DNA of 64,000 nt, from assembly GCF_900129865.1 (NCBI RefSeq), contig NZ_FQXD01000015.1:46031-110030 (forward strand), in the 5' to 3' direction. The translations under genes were made by a program, and so were the position numbers. The stretch comes from Virgibacillus chiguensis. GTDB lineage: Bacteria > Bacillota > Bacilli > Bacillales > Amphibacillaceae. The notes beneath the pieces are model-generated. The model ran no database searches. It was not told where the DNA came from and saw only the letters and a program-made list of their open reading frames with translations. Below, piece by piece: positions 11,309-21,294 of the stretch (position 1 is the first letter of the stretch; every line of letters starts with the position of its first letter).

Positions 11309-11337
11309 AAAGACAAGCTCTTCTTCGTCTTGTCTTT
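11309..11337 (-). terminator. Terminator of the dnaX-ebfC-recR-yaaL operon
   Basis: AAAGACAAG (11309-11317) pairs with CTTGTCTTT (11329-11337). On the minus strand the stem ends in CTTTTTG. Confidence 0.75.
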
Positions 11338-11403
11338 GTAAAAACTACTATTGTTTTGTTTTAGAAAAATGCAACTTATTACCAAGGTTAGCTCTAAAAA
11401 GGG

Positions 11404-11616
11404 TTAATGGAAGTCTGCACGTAAATTACGGTGTCGTGCTTCTTTAAGCAAATACATATATTTAGCTCGAGCAACTCTCTCCCAGTAATTCCCTTCTAGC
11501 GTGAACTCCACACTTTTTGAGACGATGGATTCTATTTGCTTCCATTCTAGTTCTAGCTCTTTTAGTGTATTTAATAACTCCCTATCTACATCTCTTTTCT
11601 TTATTTTCTTAGCCAT
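11404..11616 (-). CDS. yaaL: DUF2508 protein YaaL
   Basis: 70-residue, mostly helical basic protein of unknown function conserved between recR and bofA in Bacillaceae. It contains the family-typical ELEWKQIE...ARAKYMYLLKEARHRN run. No signal or membrane segment. Sixteen bases separate it from recR, so it is the last gene of the dnaX transcript before the terminator at 11309-11337. Confidence 0.88.
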   Translation of the reverse strand: MAKKIKKRDVDRELLNTLKELELEWKQIESIVSKSVEFTLEGNYWERVARAKYMYLLKEARHRNLRADFH

Positions 11617-11631
11617 GTATCCACCTAATTC

Positions 11632-12228
11632 CTACACATCTCTTCTGCCTTCCAATGCTTTGGAAAGTGTAACTTCATCTGCATATTCCAAATCACCGCC
11701 TACTGGTAAGCCATGAGCAATACGTGTAGTACGAATGCCTGACGGTTTTACAAGCCTAGAAATATACATCGCGGTTGCTTCCCCTTCAATATTGGGATTT
11801 GTCGCAAGAATTAACTCTTCTACTTCTTCATCCTTTAAGCGTTGAATTAAACCAGGAACATTAATATCTTCTGGTCCAATACCGTCCATGGGCGAAATAA
11901 CACCATTTAATACATGGTATTTCCCATGAAATTCTTTCATTTTTTCCATAGCGATGACGTCTTTCGGATCTTGAACGACACAAATAACAGATTGATCTCT
12001 CGATGTGTCTTGACAGATCGCACAAGGATCCTGATCGGTAATATGTCCGCAAACAGAACAATGTGTCAGCTCGCGTTTTGCATTTACCAATGAATTTGCA
12101 AAATCCAAGACGTCGTCTTCTTGCATATTTAGTACAAAGAAAGCCAGACGGGCGGCCGTTTTCGGGCCGATACCTGGCAATTTAGTAAAACTATCGATCA
12201 GTTTAGAAATCGGTTCTGGATAATACAT
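11632..12228 (-). CDS. recR: Recombination protein RecR
   Basis: Acts with RecO/RecF to load RecA on gapped DNA. An N-terminal helix-hairpin-helix ([12 protein letters not shown], ~18-29), a C4 zinc finger (C57, C60, C69, C72), a Toprim domain and the C-terminal Walker-B-like region are all present. 198 residues is the standard length. AGGAGGCAC site; 17 bp after ebfC. Confidence 0.97.
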   Translation of the reverse strand: MYYPEPISKLIDSFTKLPGIGPKTAARLAFFVLNMQEDDVLDFANSLVNAKRELTHCSVCGHITDQDPCAICQDTSRDQSVICVVQDPKDVIAMEKMKEFHGKYHVLNGVISPMDGIGPEDINVPGLIQRLKDEEVEELILATNPNIEGEATAMYISRLVKPSGIRTTRIAHGLPVGGDLEYADEVTLSKALEGRRDV

Positions 12229-12245
12229 TTATGTGCCTCCTAGAA

Positions 12246-12560
12246 TTAGAACATCCCAGGCATATTTAAACCTTTCGTGAATTGTCCCATTGTATCATTT
12301 GTCTTATCATCTATTTGCTTTAATACATCATTTGTTGCTGCTAAAATAAGGTCTTGCAGCATTTCAGCGTCATCAGGATCAATAACCTCTTCTTTTATTT
12401 GTACATCGGTTATTTCTTTTTTTCCATTAGCAACCACTGTAACCATGCCACCGCCAGCAGATGCTTCGAACGTCATTTCATGCAATTCATCCTGTGCTTT
12501 CATCATTTTCTTTTGCATTTTTTGCATTTGCTTCATCATGTTATTCATATTTCCCTTCAT
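12246..12560 (-). CDS. ebfC: Nucleoid-associated protein YaaK (EbfC family)
   Basis: YbaB/EbfC-type DNA-binding dimer. 104 residues: a Met/Lys/Gln-rich helix ([13 protein letters not shown]), then the beta core with [14 protein letters not shown] and the C-terminal helix. AAAGGAGG site before the ATG. It lies between dnaX and recR as in nearly all Bacilli. The exact physiological role is not established. Confidence 0.95.
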   Translation of the reverse strand: MKGNMNNMMKQMQKMQKKMMKAQDELHEMTFEASAGGGMVTVVANGKKEITDVQIKEEVIDPDDAEMLQDLILAATNDVLKQIDDKTNDTMGQFTKGLNMPGMF

Positions 12561-12592
12561 GGAAAATACCTCCTTTAGAAAATGTAATCGTA

Positions 12593-14281
12593 TTAATCAT
12601 GAATTTCTATTATATCATCACCAAATAGCTTCTGTGCTTCCGTAACTACTGGATCCTCAACAGCTTCCTCTTTGGATGATGTTTTTTCTTGTTTGGCAAC
12701 ATATTCATTGCGCAATTCTACCCAATCTTTCTCGGGGATCGGTATGATGGTCAAGTTTTTTCCTAACACAGAAGTTAAAACAGATTCCACCATTTCCTGA
12801 TTATCTAAGAACAAAGAACAATGAATTTCATACTTAAACGCTACGACAAGTGCTTGTTCAGACGCCGCTGCAGGTTTACTATCCTGGATAGTAGCGTGTG
12901 CAGGAGCACTTGCTTTTTTCAATTGTCCTAAAAATGTTCCCCATTGAGCGTGAACTTGTTTTAAAGCTGTTTTTTCAGCTTCACCTAGTACATGTCGAAT
13001 CCGTTCAAAAGGCACTTTGTACGTATTTTTTGCGGTTCGATTTGGAGTCCTTCTATTTTCACGTTGTGGTGTTGTTTGTGTTGGTACGACAGGGTTATCC
13101 TTTAATTGCTTTATTTCCTTCTCCAGTTTTCCAAGTTTTGATGTAAGCTTCATTATCGTATCAGAGCTTGCTATCGAATCAGTCGTTCCTTGTTCCTGTA
13201 TACCATTTGCTATTGTCAAAATAGCAATTTCGATATAAACTTTTGGGCTATTCGTCCATTTTATTTCTTGCTGACATTGATTTAACTGTGCCATTGCCTC
13301 TTGAATCCAATGGTCGGATATCGTATCTGCTAATGATTGAAAAGCTTCATCAACGCGCGCCCGTTCTAATAATTTTTCTAATGTCGGAGCACTTTTGTAT
13401 AACAGCAGATCACGTAAAAAATAAATCATATCATAAACGAAGCGAGCAGGATCTTTTCCTTTTTGTATTAATTCATTTAAATCCATTACCGCTTGTTGCA
13501 CATTTTTTTCATACATATGGCGAATAATATTTGTTAAAGTATGTTGCGAGACACCACCTGTAACTGCTAAGACATCTTCTAATTCTACCGCATCATCACT
13601 GTAAGAAATAGCTTGATCAAGAATACTTAACGCATCACGCATTCCACCTTCAGCAGCAAGTGCCACCGTGTCCAAAGCTTCTTTAGAAACTGTCACTCTC
13701 TCAGCTTCCACAATCGTTTGCAATCGCTCTACAATAGAAGGATTGGAGATCGGTTTAAAATCAAACCGCTGACATCTGGATAAAATCGTAAGGGGAATTT
13801 TATGTGGTTCGGTCGTTGCTAAGATAAAGACAACATGACTTGGTGGTTCTTCCAACGTTTTCAGTAACGCGTTAAAAGCACTTACTGATATCATGTGTAC
13901 CTCATCAATGATATATACTTTGTACGGCACTTGGCTAGAAGCATATTTTACATTTTCTCTAATTTCTCTTATATCCTCAACACTTGTATTGGAAGCCGCA
14001 TCGATTTCAATCACATCGGAAATCGATCCATTTTGAATTCCTTTACATGCTCCACATTCGTTACAAGGCTCCTTTACAGGAGAATGCTCACAGTTGATTG
14101 TTTTGGCAAAAATCTTCGCAGCACTTGTCTTTCCTGTCCCTCTTGGTCCAGAGAATAAATAAGCATGAGAGAATTTCTCTTGTACAATCGCATTTTGCAA
14201 TGTACGGGTAATATGGGCTTGCCCAACGACATCTGCAAAAACCGTCGGACGCCAAACGCGATATAAAGCTTGATAGCTCAT
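12593..14281 (-). CDS. dnaX: DNA polymerase III gamma/tau subunit DnaX
   Basis: AAA+ clamp-loader motor. Walker A is GPRGTGKT (45-52), followed by a C4 zinc module (C64, C73, C76, C79), the DEVHM Walker B and the SRC sensor. After residue ~370 the tau-type C-terminal region has a coiled coil and a domain V-like segment. 562 residues match Bacillus tau-only DnaX, and no programmed-frameshift slippery run was noticed. AAAGGAGAAT site. In B. subtilis the SRP RNA gene is directly upstream; here 5.3 kb intervene. Confidence 0.96.
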   Translation of the reverse strand: MSYQALYRVWRPTVFADVVGQAHITRTLQNAIVQEKFSHAYLFSGPRGTGKTSAAKIFAKTINCEHSPVKEPCNECGACKGIQNGSISDVIEIDAASNTSVEDIREIRENVKYASSQVPYKVYIIDEVHMISVSAFNALLKTLEEPPSHVVFILATTEPHKIPLTILSRCQRFDFKPISNPSIVERLQTIVEAERVTVSKEALDTVALAAEGGMRDALSILDQAISYSDDAVELEDVLAVTGGVSQHTLTNIIRHMYEKNVQQAVMDLNELIQKGKDPARFVYDMIYFLRDLLLYKSAPTLEKLLERARVDEAFQSLADTISDHWIQEAMAQLNQCQQEIKWTNSPKVYIEIAILTIANGIQEQGTTDSIASSDTIMKLTSKLGKLEKEIKQLKDNPVVPTQTTPQRENRRTPNRTAKNTYKVPFERIRHVLGEAEKTALKQVHAQWGTFLGQLKKASAPAHATIQDSKPAAASEQALVVAFKYEIHCSLFLDNQEMVESVLTSVLGKNLTIIPIPEKDWVELRNEYVAKQEKTSSKEEAVEDPVVTEAQKLFGDDIIEIHD

Positions 14282-14399
14282 GATATGATTCTCCTTTAAA
14301 ATCTCTTTCTAATTATACTCTATTTAAGGGGGAAATGTGAACCATAGCGTTACATAAAGTGAAAGCAAACATTGAATTATTTGCTATTGGCTAAATAAG

Positions 14400-14560
14400 A
14401 GCGAATATGCAGTGAGAAGACCCGCAGAAAAAAAGCGAACTGCTTTTTCCACTATAGGGTTTTTCACTTATGTAAAACAAAAGCTTTCGCCGTGACAAGC
14501 CAAGCTTTTCTAACGAGAAGGCTATGGCGCATGCTGCTGGAAAGCGTAGTGTTTTTTACG
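14400..14560. repeat. RepB-like repeat in inverted orientation, dnaX-carbonic anhydrase gap
   Basis: The ~550-bp gap upstream of dnaX has no gene. On the minus strand 14440-14515 reads 'ttagaaaagcttggcttgtc...ggcgaaagc', matching RepB at 52800. Bases 14535-14560 (ggaaagcgtag) are the inverse of 10110-10123. This marks the junction of the block inserted between dnaX and scr. Confidence 0.5.
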
Positions 14561-14755
14561 TCTGTATGTTTTTAAAACAATTATTGCACTAAAAAAAACA
14601 ATAAACGTGTACATAAATTACGTGCTGAGAAGATAGAGGTTATATCTATATCGAGGGAAACTGAAGACAAGCTTTTTGACAAATGATATGCGAAGTGCCG
14701 ATTTTTCCGATATAATAAATATATATTGAAACAATTTAGCTTTTAAAGGTTAATA

Positions 14756-14776
14756 GAGCTTTTCTTTGAAAAGCTC
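14756..14776 (+). promoter_or_regulatory. Perfect hairpin in the carbonic anhydrase leader
   Basis: GAGCTTTTC and GAAAAGCTC (9-bp stem, 3-nt loop) lie 54 nt upstream of the carbonic anhydrase start. A second TTGCT/AGCAA hairpin follows directly. No T tract follows. The function is unknown. Confidence 0.4.
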
Positions 14777-14830
14777 ATTGCTAAACAGCAAGCTAACAGC
14801 TTTTATATTTACTAAAAAGGGGTTTTGTAT

Positions 14831-15394
14831 ATGAATCTTTTAGGAGAAATCTTAACACATAATAAAGATTTTGTAGAGAAAAAGGAGTATGAAAGCTATC
14901 AAAGCAGTAAGTTTCCTAATAAGCATGTCCTTATTCTCTCTTGCATGGATACAAGGCTTGTAGAACTACTACCAAAAGCAATGAACATCTCTAATGGAGA
15001 TGCAAAAATACTTAAAACAGCAGGAGCGCTTGTTTCCCACCCGTTCGGAAGTATTATGCGCAGTATTTTAGTCGGTGTCTATGAGCTTGAAGTAGATGAA
15101 ATTTATGTTGTTGGACATCATGATTGTGGCATGGCCAGTGTAAAAGCAGAGCAAACGTTAGAAAAAGTAAAGCATCGCGGCATCTCTCAAGAAACATTGG
15201 ATACATTACAATATTCTGGTGTTGATTTCAACCGTTTCTTTCGAGGGTTTGATAGTGTGGAAGATAGTGTAAGACATAGTGTATCCACAATTGGAAACCA
15301 CCCGCTAATGCCTGATTCAGTGCCTGTTCACGGCCTAGTAATGGACCCTGAAACGGGAAAGCTTAATCTTGTTGTGGACGGCTACAAAAAATAA
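14831..15394 (+). CDS. Beta-class carbonic anhydrase
   Basis: Interconverts CO2 and bicarbonate. Zinc and active-site residues are C38 with D40/R42 (SCMDTR) and H96/C99 in GHHDCGM, as in beta-carbonic anhydrases of the B. subtilis YtiB type. The ATG at 14831 (187 residues) is preferred over the in-frame TTG six bases earlier because AAAGGGG then sits 8 nt away. It is a single-gene unit inside the block between dnaX and scr, oriented against dnaX. No signal peptide, so cytoplasmic. Confidence 0.9.
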   Translation: MNLLGEILTHNKDFVEKKEYESYQSSKFPNKHVLILSCMDTRLVELLPKAMNISNGDAKILKTAGALVSHPFGSIMRSILVGVYELEVDEIYVVGHHDCGMASVKAEQTLEKVKHRGISQETLDTLQYSGVDFNRFFRGFDSVEDSVRHSVSTIGNHPLMPDSVPVHGLVMDPETGKLNLVVDGYKK

Positions 15395-15411
15395 TATCAT
15401 TACCCATGTTT

Positions 15412-15436
15412 ATGCCCCTGTCTAAACGAGGGGCAT
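15412..15436 (+). terminator. Probable terminator of the carbonic anhydrase gene
   Basis: ATGCCCC (15412-15418) pairs with GGGGCAT (15430-15436), then 'ttaat'. The T run is weak. The rest of the gap to 15873 is AT-rich and shows no gene. Confidence 0.5.
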
Positions 15437-15873
15437 TTAATATATTGAAAGATATTTTTAATTTTAATAAATGATTGCAAATATGAATACAAAGGAAAAT
15501 CCTTTTATTAGCTCGTTTCTCTATCCCTTTAAAATGGGAACCCTTTCTTTTAAATGTAAGTATGTGTTTAAAAACTTTTACAGTCGCTCGTGTGATTAAA
15601 TGCATATAAAATCTTTACTACGAAGCACGTAATGAGTCTATGAAGTTATTTGAATTGGATATAAAGAAATGTAGTAACTCTTCGCTTTCACCTATCTCTT
15701 CCTTTTCCACCAAATGAAGTAACTCTTAACTATAGATTATGAATAAAGATTCAATCCAATATTTATAAGCATCAAATTCTCTTTTCAAATTAATTAGTTT
15801 AATTTTTTAAAATATTGTTTTTTTCAAAATATACGATATAATCAAAGTATATTCCATACAAGGAGGTGAAACT

Positions 15874-16278
15874 ATGATAAAAAAGTCAGCTATAGTTGGT
15901 ATCTTTACAGCTTTTGTATTTATTTTTACATCTAGTGTCGCTTTTGCTGATACCCCTATACCTCAAAAAGAAAAAACAAATGATGTCGAATTAAACCAAC
16001 TGAGAGTCAGTTTAACTCCTAAAACACAACGGATTCAAGGTGCTTCCCGAGCGAATTGGACTTTAATAGCAGCACATAATGATGGTAGATTACCTATCAG
16101 CTATACACTTCGACCAGGTGATGGTACCCGTTATACAGCGACATCGTTTAGTAACAGATATTCTTTTAATCACCGCTATGACCCATCAGGCTCGTCAAGG
16201 ACTTTCAATGTAACTGGTAATGCAATTTACGATTGGGGAATGGGCTCTGATAACGCAACCGTATATTGGAGACGGTAA
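15874..16278 (+). CDS. Small secreted protein upstream of an ABC exporter
   Basis: Family not recognised. The 134 residues begin with a clear Sec signal peptide (KK, hydrophobic core, cleavage expected after SVAFA at residue ~25). The mature ~109-residue part is polar, has no cysteine, and is rich in aromatic, Ser and Asn residues, with a beta-like pattern ending AIYDWGMGSDNATVYWRR. An AAGGAGGTG site precedes the ATG. It sits 60 bp before a permease/ATPase pair in the same direction, separated by a hairpin, an arrangement seen for exported peptides with dedicated ABC systems. That link is inference; no core-peptide motif is visible. Confidence 0.7.
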   Translation: MIKKSAIVGIFTAFVFIFTSSVAFADTPIPQKEKTNDVELNQLRVSLTPKTQRIQGASRANWTLIAAHNDGRLPISYTLRPGDGTRYTATSFSNRYSFNHRYDPSGSSRTFNVTGNAIYDWGMGSDNATVYWRR

Positions 16279-16290
16279 ACAAACGAACAA

Positions 16291-16321
16291 GTCAGGTGTT
16301 GATATCTAATCAATGCCTGAC
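16291..16321 (+). terminator. Hairpin between secreted protein and permease genes
   Basis: A 13-bp stem (16291-16303 with 16309-16321, two G-U pairs, 5-nt loop) ends just before the permease ribosome-binding site. Without a T tract it would be a leaky attenuator or processing site limiting exporter expression. Confidence 0.45.
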
Positions 16322-16338
16322 TAACAAGGAGGTGCTTT

Positions 16339-18855
16339 ATGTTCCATATCCATTGGCAACATATAAAATCTCGACCATTTGCTTATTTTTTTACACTATT
16401 ATTAATCACCATTATTCTTGTGTGTCTTCCAATTGCTGCTTCCTCTTTTACACAGGCAAACGAACAAGTAAAAGGAGACATTACGGATTTTTCAAGAGGA
16501 GAGTACGATCTACTTGTACGCCCGAAAAATGCGACTTCCTTGATTGAAAAGAGATTAGGACTTGTGGAACAAAACTATTTAGGGGTGGGAACGGGTGGCA
16601 TTACATTAGATACATGGAAGGAGATTCAAACAGACGAACGCATTGAAATCGCTGCTCCTGTTGCAGCTTTAGGTTCGTTTACGAAAACAGAGACTACTTT
16701 TCAAATACCAAAATTGGATCCACCTGTTCGTTATACCGCGCAATATTATACTAATAATGGCGCTACTTCCTACAAAATAGGAAAAGATGTTGGGTATGTA
16801 TTACACCCTTTACCTAATGGTCAGCTGGTCGAGAACAATGAAGTTTATTCTTCGAACAAGCGTATGGTTGATACTTGGTTAAATAATACTCCTGGATTTA
16901 TCTTACCCGCTTCCTATCACCCTGTTGTAGCCATTGACCCTGAATCAGAAGCAGCTTTAACCGGAATTGATTTTTCTCCCTTTCAAACAAATTCACTGAA
17001 ACCTTATTTTGATATGCCGGGAGCAAAAGAAATACCTTTAATAGGTGTGGAAAATACGAAAACGCCTATCCAAGCTAGTATTACAGTAGAACCGCTCAAT
17101 TTTACTAAAACGGAGCTTCAACAACTAAAGGACGATGTTGGCCTCTCCGAACAAGAAAACTTGGGAGACATCATTTTTACAGATGATCTTAGATTGATCC
17201 AAACGGTGAAACAACGCCTAGCAACTATTCCCGCTTTAGAAACAAATACACACACTGTTGATTTCTCTAGTGTGCTTACATCATTTGAAAAAGATTGGTA
17301 TATGTTAGACGATGCGTATGAAATCGTCATGCACAAAGACTATGATTTAGCGAAGCACGGAGAAGCTTTAGCCATTAGTAATATAAACGTTCATAGCAGT
17401 TTCTTCAAGGTATCACCACTTGACTATAAACTAGATGGAGAAGACATATATGTCAATCTATTAAACCAAGAAGGGGATATCCCCATACATAGAGATGTGG
17501 AAGAGGTAAACTTTCAAACCTACAACGCTGAAGCAAAGGAAGAAGAATTTGTCTATTTTGTGGAAGTAGCAAAAGCTCCACTTCAAGAATACAAAAACAG
17601 TCTTGCTGCCAGCCCACTTGGAATCTATCAATATAACTATGGAACATTGCAAGCAACTGGTGAGGCTTTACATCCAACCCATTTAGCAGGCGATTTTTTG
17701 CCAACTCCTGCTCATGGGCTAGTGCCCTTAGAGTGGGCGGAATTCTTTAAAGGAAATGCACCGATTGACGCCATTCGAATTAAAGTTGCTAATATTACGG
17801 GTTATACAGAAAAAGCAGCCTCAAAAATAAAGGAAATCGCAGAAGATATTGAAGCTAAAGGGTTACATGTAGATATCATAGCTGGGGCTTCCCACCAAAC
17901 TTTAGTTCTCGATGTAGAGAAGATTGGAAAAGTAGAACAACCATGGACAACATTAGGTGCAGCAGATAAAATTCTTAATAGCTGGAATCTCTTTTCCATT
18001 GCAACTGGAATTACATTTCTTCTTGTTGCAGTTTTAGCCCTTATTTCTCGTTTCCAAGTAATGCAAACAGAGCAACAACCTGAACGTCATCGCTTGGCTT
18101 GGATTGGTTGGTTACCAACAACCATTAACCGCTTCTATCGCCAACAATGGTTCGGACAATGCATTCTCGCTATCATCACTAGTATGATTATCTTATTCGT
18201 GACATTTGGTACTCCATCGATTATCTGGTTTGGCTTTGGCATTTCTATTGTTATTATTCTCGTTATTAAATGGTTCGTTGGTTATATTTATACGAATAGA
18301 AACGAGCGACCGATAAAAATTAAGCCACGCAAATCATTGCTATTAACCAATATGTACTACTATCGACACCACATTCTTGCAACTGTTTATCAAGTTTTAC
18401 TTACTACTTGCTTACTTAGCTTTTTACTTCCATTATCGTACATTACCATTCGTAACATGACCGAAACAACGCTGGGATCATACATCCATTGGCAGATGAA
18501 CGAAGAACAGTGGGTTCTTGTCATAGGTATTAGTACTTTAACGCTATTTACATTAATCGAATCGCTGTTTCATTTATGGAAAGCTAGAAAAAACAACCTG
18601 TATCTCCTCTACAAAATTGGTTGGAAAAACAAGCATATCCGTTTGCAATTACGTAAAGAGACACTAATTTGGAGCTGTATTTCAACAGGGGTAGGGTTTA
18701 TTGTTAGCATTTTTTTAATCCTATTGACAGAGAATATGACATGGCTATTGACTGGAGCAAGTATTGGAATAGCAATAGGAATAGTTATTTTTATCTTAAT
18801 AATCAATGAGTATATTGCAAGTCAGTTTATTGGGCGAATACAAAAGGAGGGATGA
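16339..18855 (+). CDS. MacB/FtsX-type ABC transporter permease
   Basis: Large membrane protein of 838 residues. TM1 is at ~15-38, followed by a ~500-residue extracytoplasmic region, then a C-terminal block of further membrane segments (~550-575, 610-655, 690-715, 735-755, 785-830). This single-TM-then-periplasmic-domain layout is that of mechanotransmission (type VII) ABC proteins, which act on extracytoplasmic substrates. AAGGAGGTG site before the ATG. The ATPase follows 4 bp after its stop. Substrate is unknown; the neighbouring secreted protein is the natural candidate. Confidence 0.8.
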   Translation: MFHIHWQHIKSRPFAYFFTLLLITIILVCLPIAASSFTQANEQVKGDITDFSRGEYDLLVRPKNATSLIEKRLGLVEQNYLGVGTGGITLDTWKEIQTDERIEIAAPVAALGSFTKTETTFQIPKLDPPVRYTAQYYTNNGATSYKIGKDVGYVLHPLPNGQLVENNEVYSSNKRMVDTWLNNTPGFILPASYHPVVAIDPESEAALTGIDFSPFQTNSLKPYFDMPGAKEIPLIGVENTKTPIQASITVEPLNFTKTELQQLKDDVGLSEQENLGDIIFTDDLRLIQTVKQRLATIPALETNTHTVDFSSVLTSFEKDWYMLDDAYEIVMHKDYDLAKHGEALAISNINVHSSFFKVSPLDYKLDGEDIYVNLLNQEGDIPIHRDVEEVNFQTYNAEAKEEEFVYFVEVAKAPLQEYKNSLAASPLGIYQYNYGTLQATGEALHPTHLAGDFLPTPAHGLVPLEWAEFFKGNAPIDAIRIKVANITGYTEKAASKIKEIAEDIEAKGLHVDIIAGASHQTLVLDVEKIGKVEQPWTTLGAADKILNSWNLFSIATGITFLLVAVLALISRFQVMQTEQQPERHRLAWIGWLPTTINRFYRQQWFGQCILAIITSMIILFVTFGTPSIIWFGFGISIVIILVIKWFVGYIYTNRNERPIKIKPRKSLLLTNMYYYRHHILATVYQVLLTTCLLSFLLPLSYITIRNMTETTLGSYIHWQMNEEQWVLVIGISTLTLFTLIESLFHLWKARKNNLYLLYKIGWKNKHIRLQLRKETLIWSCISTGVGFIVSIFLILLTENMTWLLTGASIGIAIGIVIFILIINEYIASQFIGRIQKEG

Positions 18856-18859
18856 ATAC

Positions 18860-19561
18860 ATGGAAATAAAAATTAAAAATCTTACCAAAACGTATCAAAC
18901 GAAGCAAGATGCAAAAAAAATTCTTCATCAGGTGAATTTGCAAGTTCATCATGGAGAATGGGTCAATATTATTGGTCGCTCCGGTTCAGGGAAGACAACC
19001 TTGTTAAAATGTATCGCAGGTTTAATACCAGTAGACAACTTATCTACTATTTCGCTTGGACCACTTGAAATGCAACATGCTACAGAGGAAGAAAAACGTG
19101 ATTTTCGCCGAAACCATATCGGTTTTATTTTTCAAGAATATGAGTTGTTTCCTGCTTACACCGCAGTACAAAATGTAATGCTCCCTGAATTACCTTATAA
19201 AAACAAGGAAGAACTTTCTATAAGAGCAAAGGAACTATTAGAAACATTAATGCTAGAACATCGTATCAAAGCTGTCCCAGACCAATTATCGGGTGGGGAA
19301 AAGCAGCGTGTGGCAATCGCCAGAGCCTTGTTAAATAACCCTGGGTTATTGCTTTGTGATGAACCAACGGGAAATCTTGATCGAGATTCACGCGATCAAA
19401 TTCTGCATATTTTAAAAAAGTGTCAAGCTGAAGGGAGAACGATTGTTTTTGTGACACATGATTTGGAGATTTTGCCTTACGGAGATCGTGTCATGAGCAT
19501 GAACAGCGGGAAATTAGAAGAGGTAGATGCAGAAATCGTTGCTACAAATCCATTTCCCTAA
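18860..19561 (+). CDS. ABC transporter ATP-binding protein (MacB/LolD type)
   Basis: Nucleotide-binding subunit of the preceding permease. Walker A is GRSGSGKT (39-46), Q-loop FQEYELFP, signature LSGGEKQR (143-150), Walker B LLLCDEPTGNLD and the H-switch VTHD. The 233 residues and the LFPAYTAVQNV segment are typical of the LolD/MacB group. The ATG at 18860 is chosen for its AAGGAGG site (18844-18850); upstream in-frame ATGs lie inside the permease gene. A strong terminator follows. Confidence 0.9.
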   Translation: MEIKIKNLTKTYQTKQDAKKILHQVNLQVHHGEWVNIIGRSGSGKTTLLKCIAGLIPVDNLSTISLGPLEMQHATEEEKRDFRRNHIGFIFQEYELFPAYTAVQNVMLPELPYKNKEELSIRAKELLETLMLEHRIKAVPDQLSGGEKQRVAIARALLNNPGLLLCDEPTGNLDRDSRDQILHILKKCQAEGRTIVFVTHDLEILPYGDRVMSMNSGKLEEVDAEIVATNPFP

Positions 19562-19600
19562 TAAAGGAATTAAATCTATTTACAAAGCTATCATATTAGA

Positions 19601-19635
19601 AAAGCTCTATCCAATAGTTGGACAGAGCTTTTTAT
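19601..19635 (+). terminator. Bidirectional terminator between ABC operon and SRP RNA
   Basis: AAAGCTCT...AGAGCTTT with inner TCCAA/TTGGA pairs (19601-19631), followed by TTTTTAT. It serves the plus-strand ABC operon and, from the other side, the scr transcript. Confidence 0.8.
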
Positions 19636-19647
19636 AGTCATTATGTA

Positions 19648-19919
19648 TACCGTGCACCCGTCATCGATACGGTGACCCTATGCGTTACTCAAGTTCATGG
19701 CTCGGCTTAGGCTTCCCCGCGGCACACAGAAATGACCACTTACTGCTGCTTCCTTCCGGACCTGACAGGATTCGTGGGTTTCTGTTGCGCAGGACCTAAA
19801 CGTCAACACCAATCCCTTGAGGCAGACCATAAAGTCATCGTACCTCAGACGGGAATTCGGCCTCGCTATAGCGGATTGCGAGTACAGGGCACCGCTACCT
19901 CCCCGCTTAGCACGGTACT
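19648..19919 (-). ncRNA. scr: SRP RNA (scRNA, large Bacillus type)
   Basis: About 270 nt on the minus strand. Recognised by the Alu-domain start (GGGGAGGTAGCGGTGCCCTG), the S-domain loop GTCAGGTCCGGAAGGAAGCA (near 19750-19770) and the terminal GGTGCACGGTA pairing with the 5' TACCGTGC. It is the RNA scaffold of the signal recognition particle with Ffh. Ends are set by the terminal helix and may be off by a few bases, since the primary transcript is processed. The gene lies next to tadA as in B. subtilis but is displaced from dnaX. Confidence 0.95.
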
Positions 19920-20003
19920 AATCATTATAACGATAATACAGGCAAATTGCAATAGCAGATGGTGGAAAGTTTGGGTACAATTATATTTAAACGATATCCA
20001 GGT

Positions 20004-20495
<492 letters not shown>

Positions 20496-20694
20496 CTACT
20501 TTCTAGTTTGAAAAACGGAAATTCGGTAATAATACTAAAAAAGTATCCGATACACAACTGATCTGTGATGTCCACCCTTAACCGTTTTTCATTGGATATG
20601 ACTTATAATTGAATTTTCGTGTACTTTATCTCACAGATTAGTCACATGAAAGATAGCCTTATATACTCTATCAGAAGAGAGAGAGGAAATTTTC

Positions 20695-21228
20695 GTGCTC
20701 AAATCATTGGAAAAAACCGCCGTTTTATTTGTCGATATTATCAACGATTTTCATTTTGATGGTGGAAAAGCATTAGCTTCCAACACAAAAGAAATCCTTC
20801 CGCACCTTATTTCTTTACGGGAATTTGCCAAAACCAATGCATTGCCTATTATTTATGTTAATGATCATTACGGTCTTTGGCAAGCAGACTTTCGTAAAAT
20901 AATTGACCACTGCTACAATGACGCAAGTAAAGACATTATAGAAGCTTTAAAGCCAGATGACCAAGACTATTTTCTTATTAAACCACAGCATTCCGCCTTT
21001 TTTCAAACGCCTTTACAATCTTTGTTATCTGAATTAAATAAAGACAGCCTCATTATGGCAGGAATTGCCGGGGATATTTGTATTCTGTTTACAGCAAAGG
21101 ATGCCTATATGTATGGATATAAGATGCATATTCCAGAAAATTGCATGGCTTCAGAAGGGAAAGATAATAATGCTTATGCCCTATATTTATTACACGCGGT
21201 TATGAAAGCAGACACAACAGCAATATAA
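20695..21228 (+). CDS. yaaI: Isochorismatase-like cysteine hydrolase YaaI
   Basis: Alpha/beta hydrolase of the isochorismatase superfamily. The expected D-K-C triad is D14 (LFVDIINDF), K96 (LIKPQHSAF) and C129 (GIAGDICI). 177 residues. GTG start at 20695 behind AGAGAGGAAAT. Divergent from tadA and followed by yaaH, as in B. subtilis. The natural substrate is unknown. Confidence 0.88.
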   Translation: MLKSLEKTAVLFVDIINDFHFDGGKALASNTKEILPHLISLREFAKTNALPIIYVNDHYGLWQADFRKIIDHCYNDASKDIIEALKPDDQDYFLIKPQHSAFFQTPLQSLLSELNKDSLIMAGIAGDICILFTAKDAYMYGYKMHIPENCMASEGKDNNAYALYLLHAVMKADTTAI

Positions 21229-21294
21229 TTAGCATACCTCCGTCTCCCTCCTCATAAAGTAACAGTAGCAAAACTTTGAAAGGAGGGATTTATT

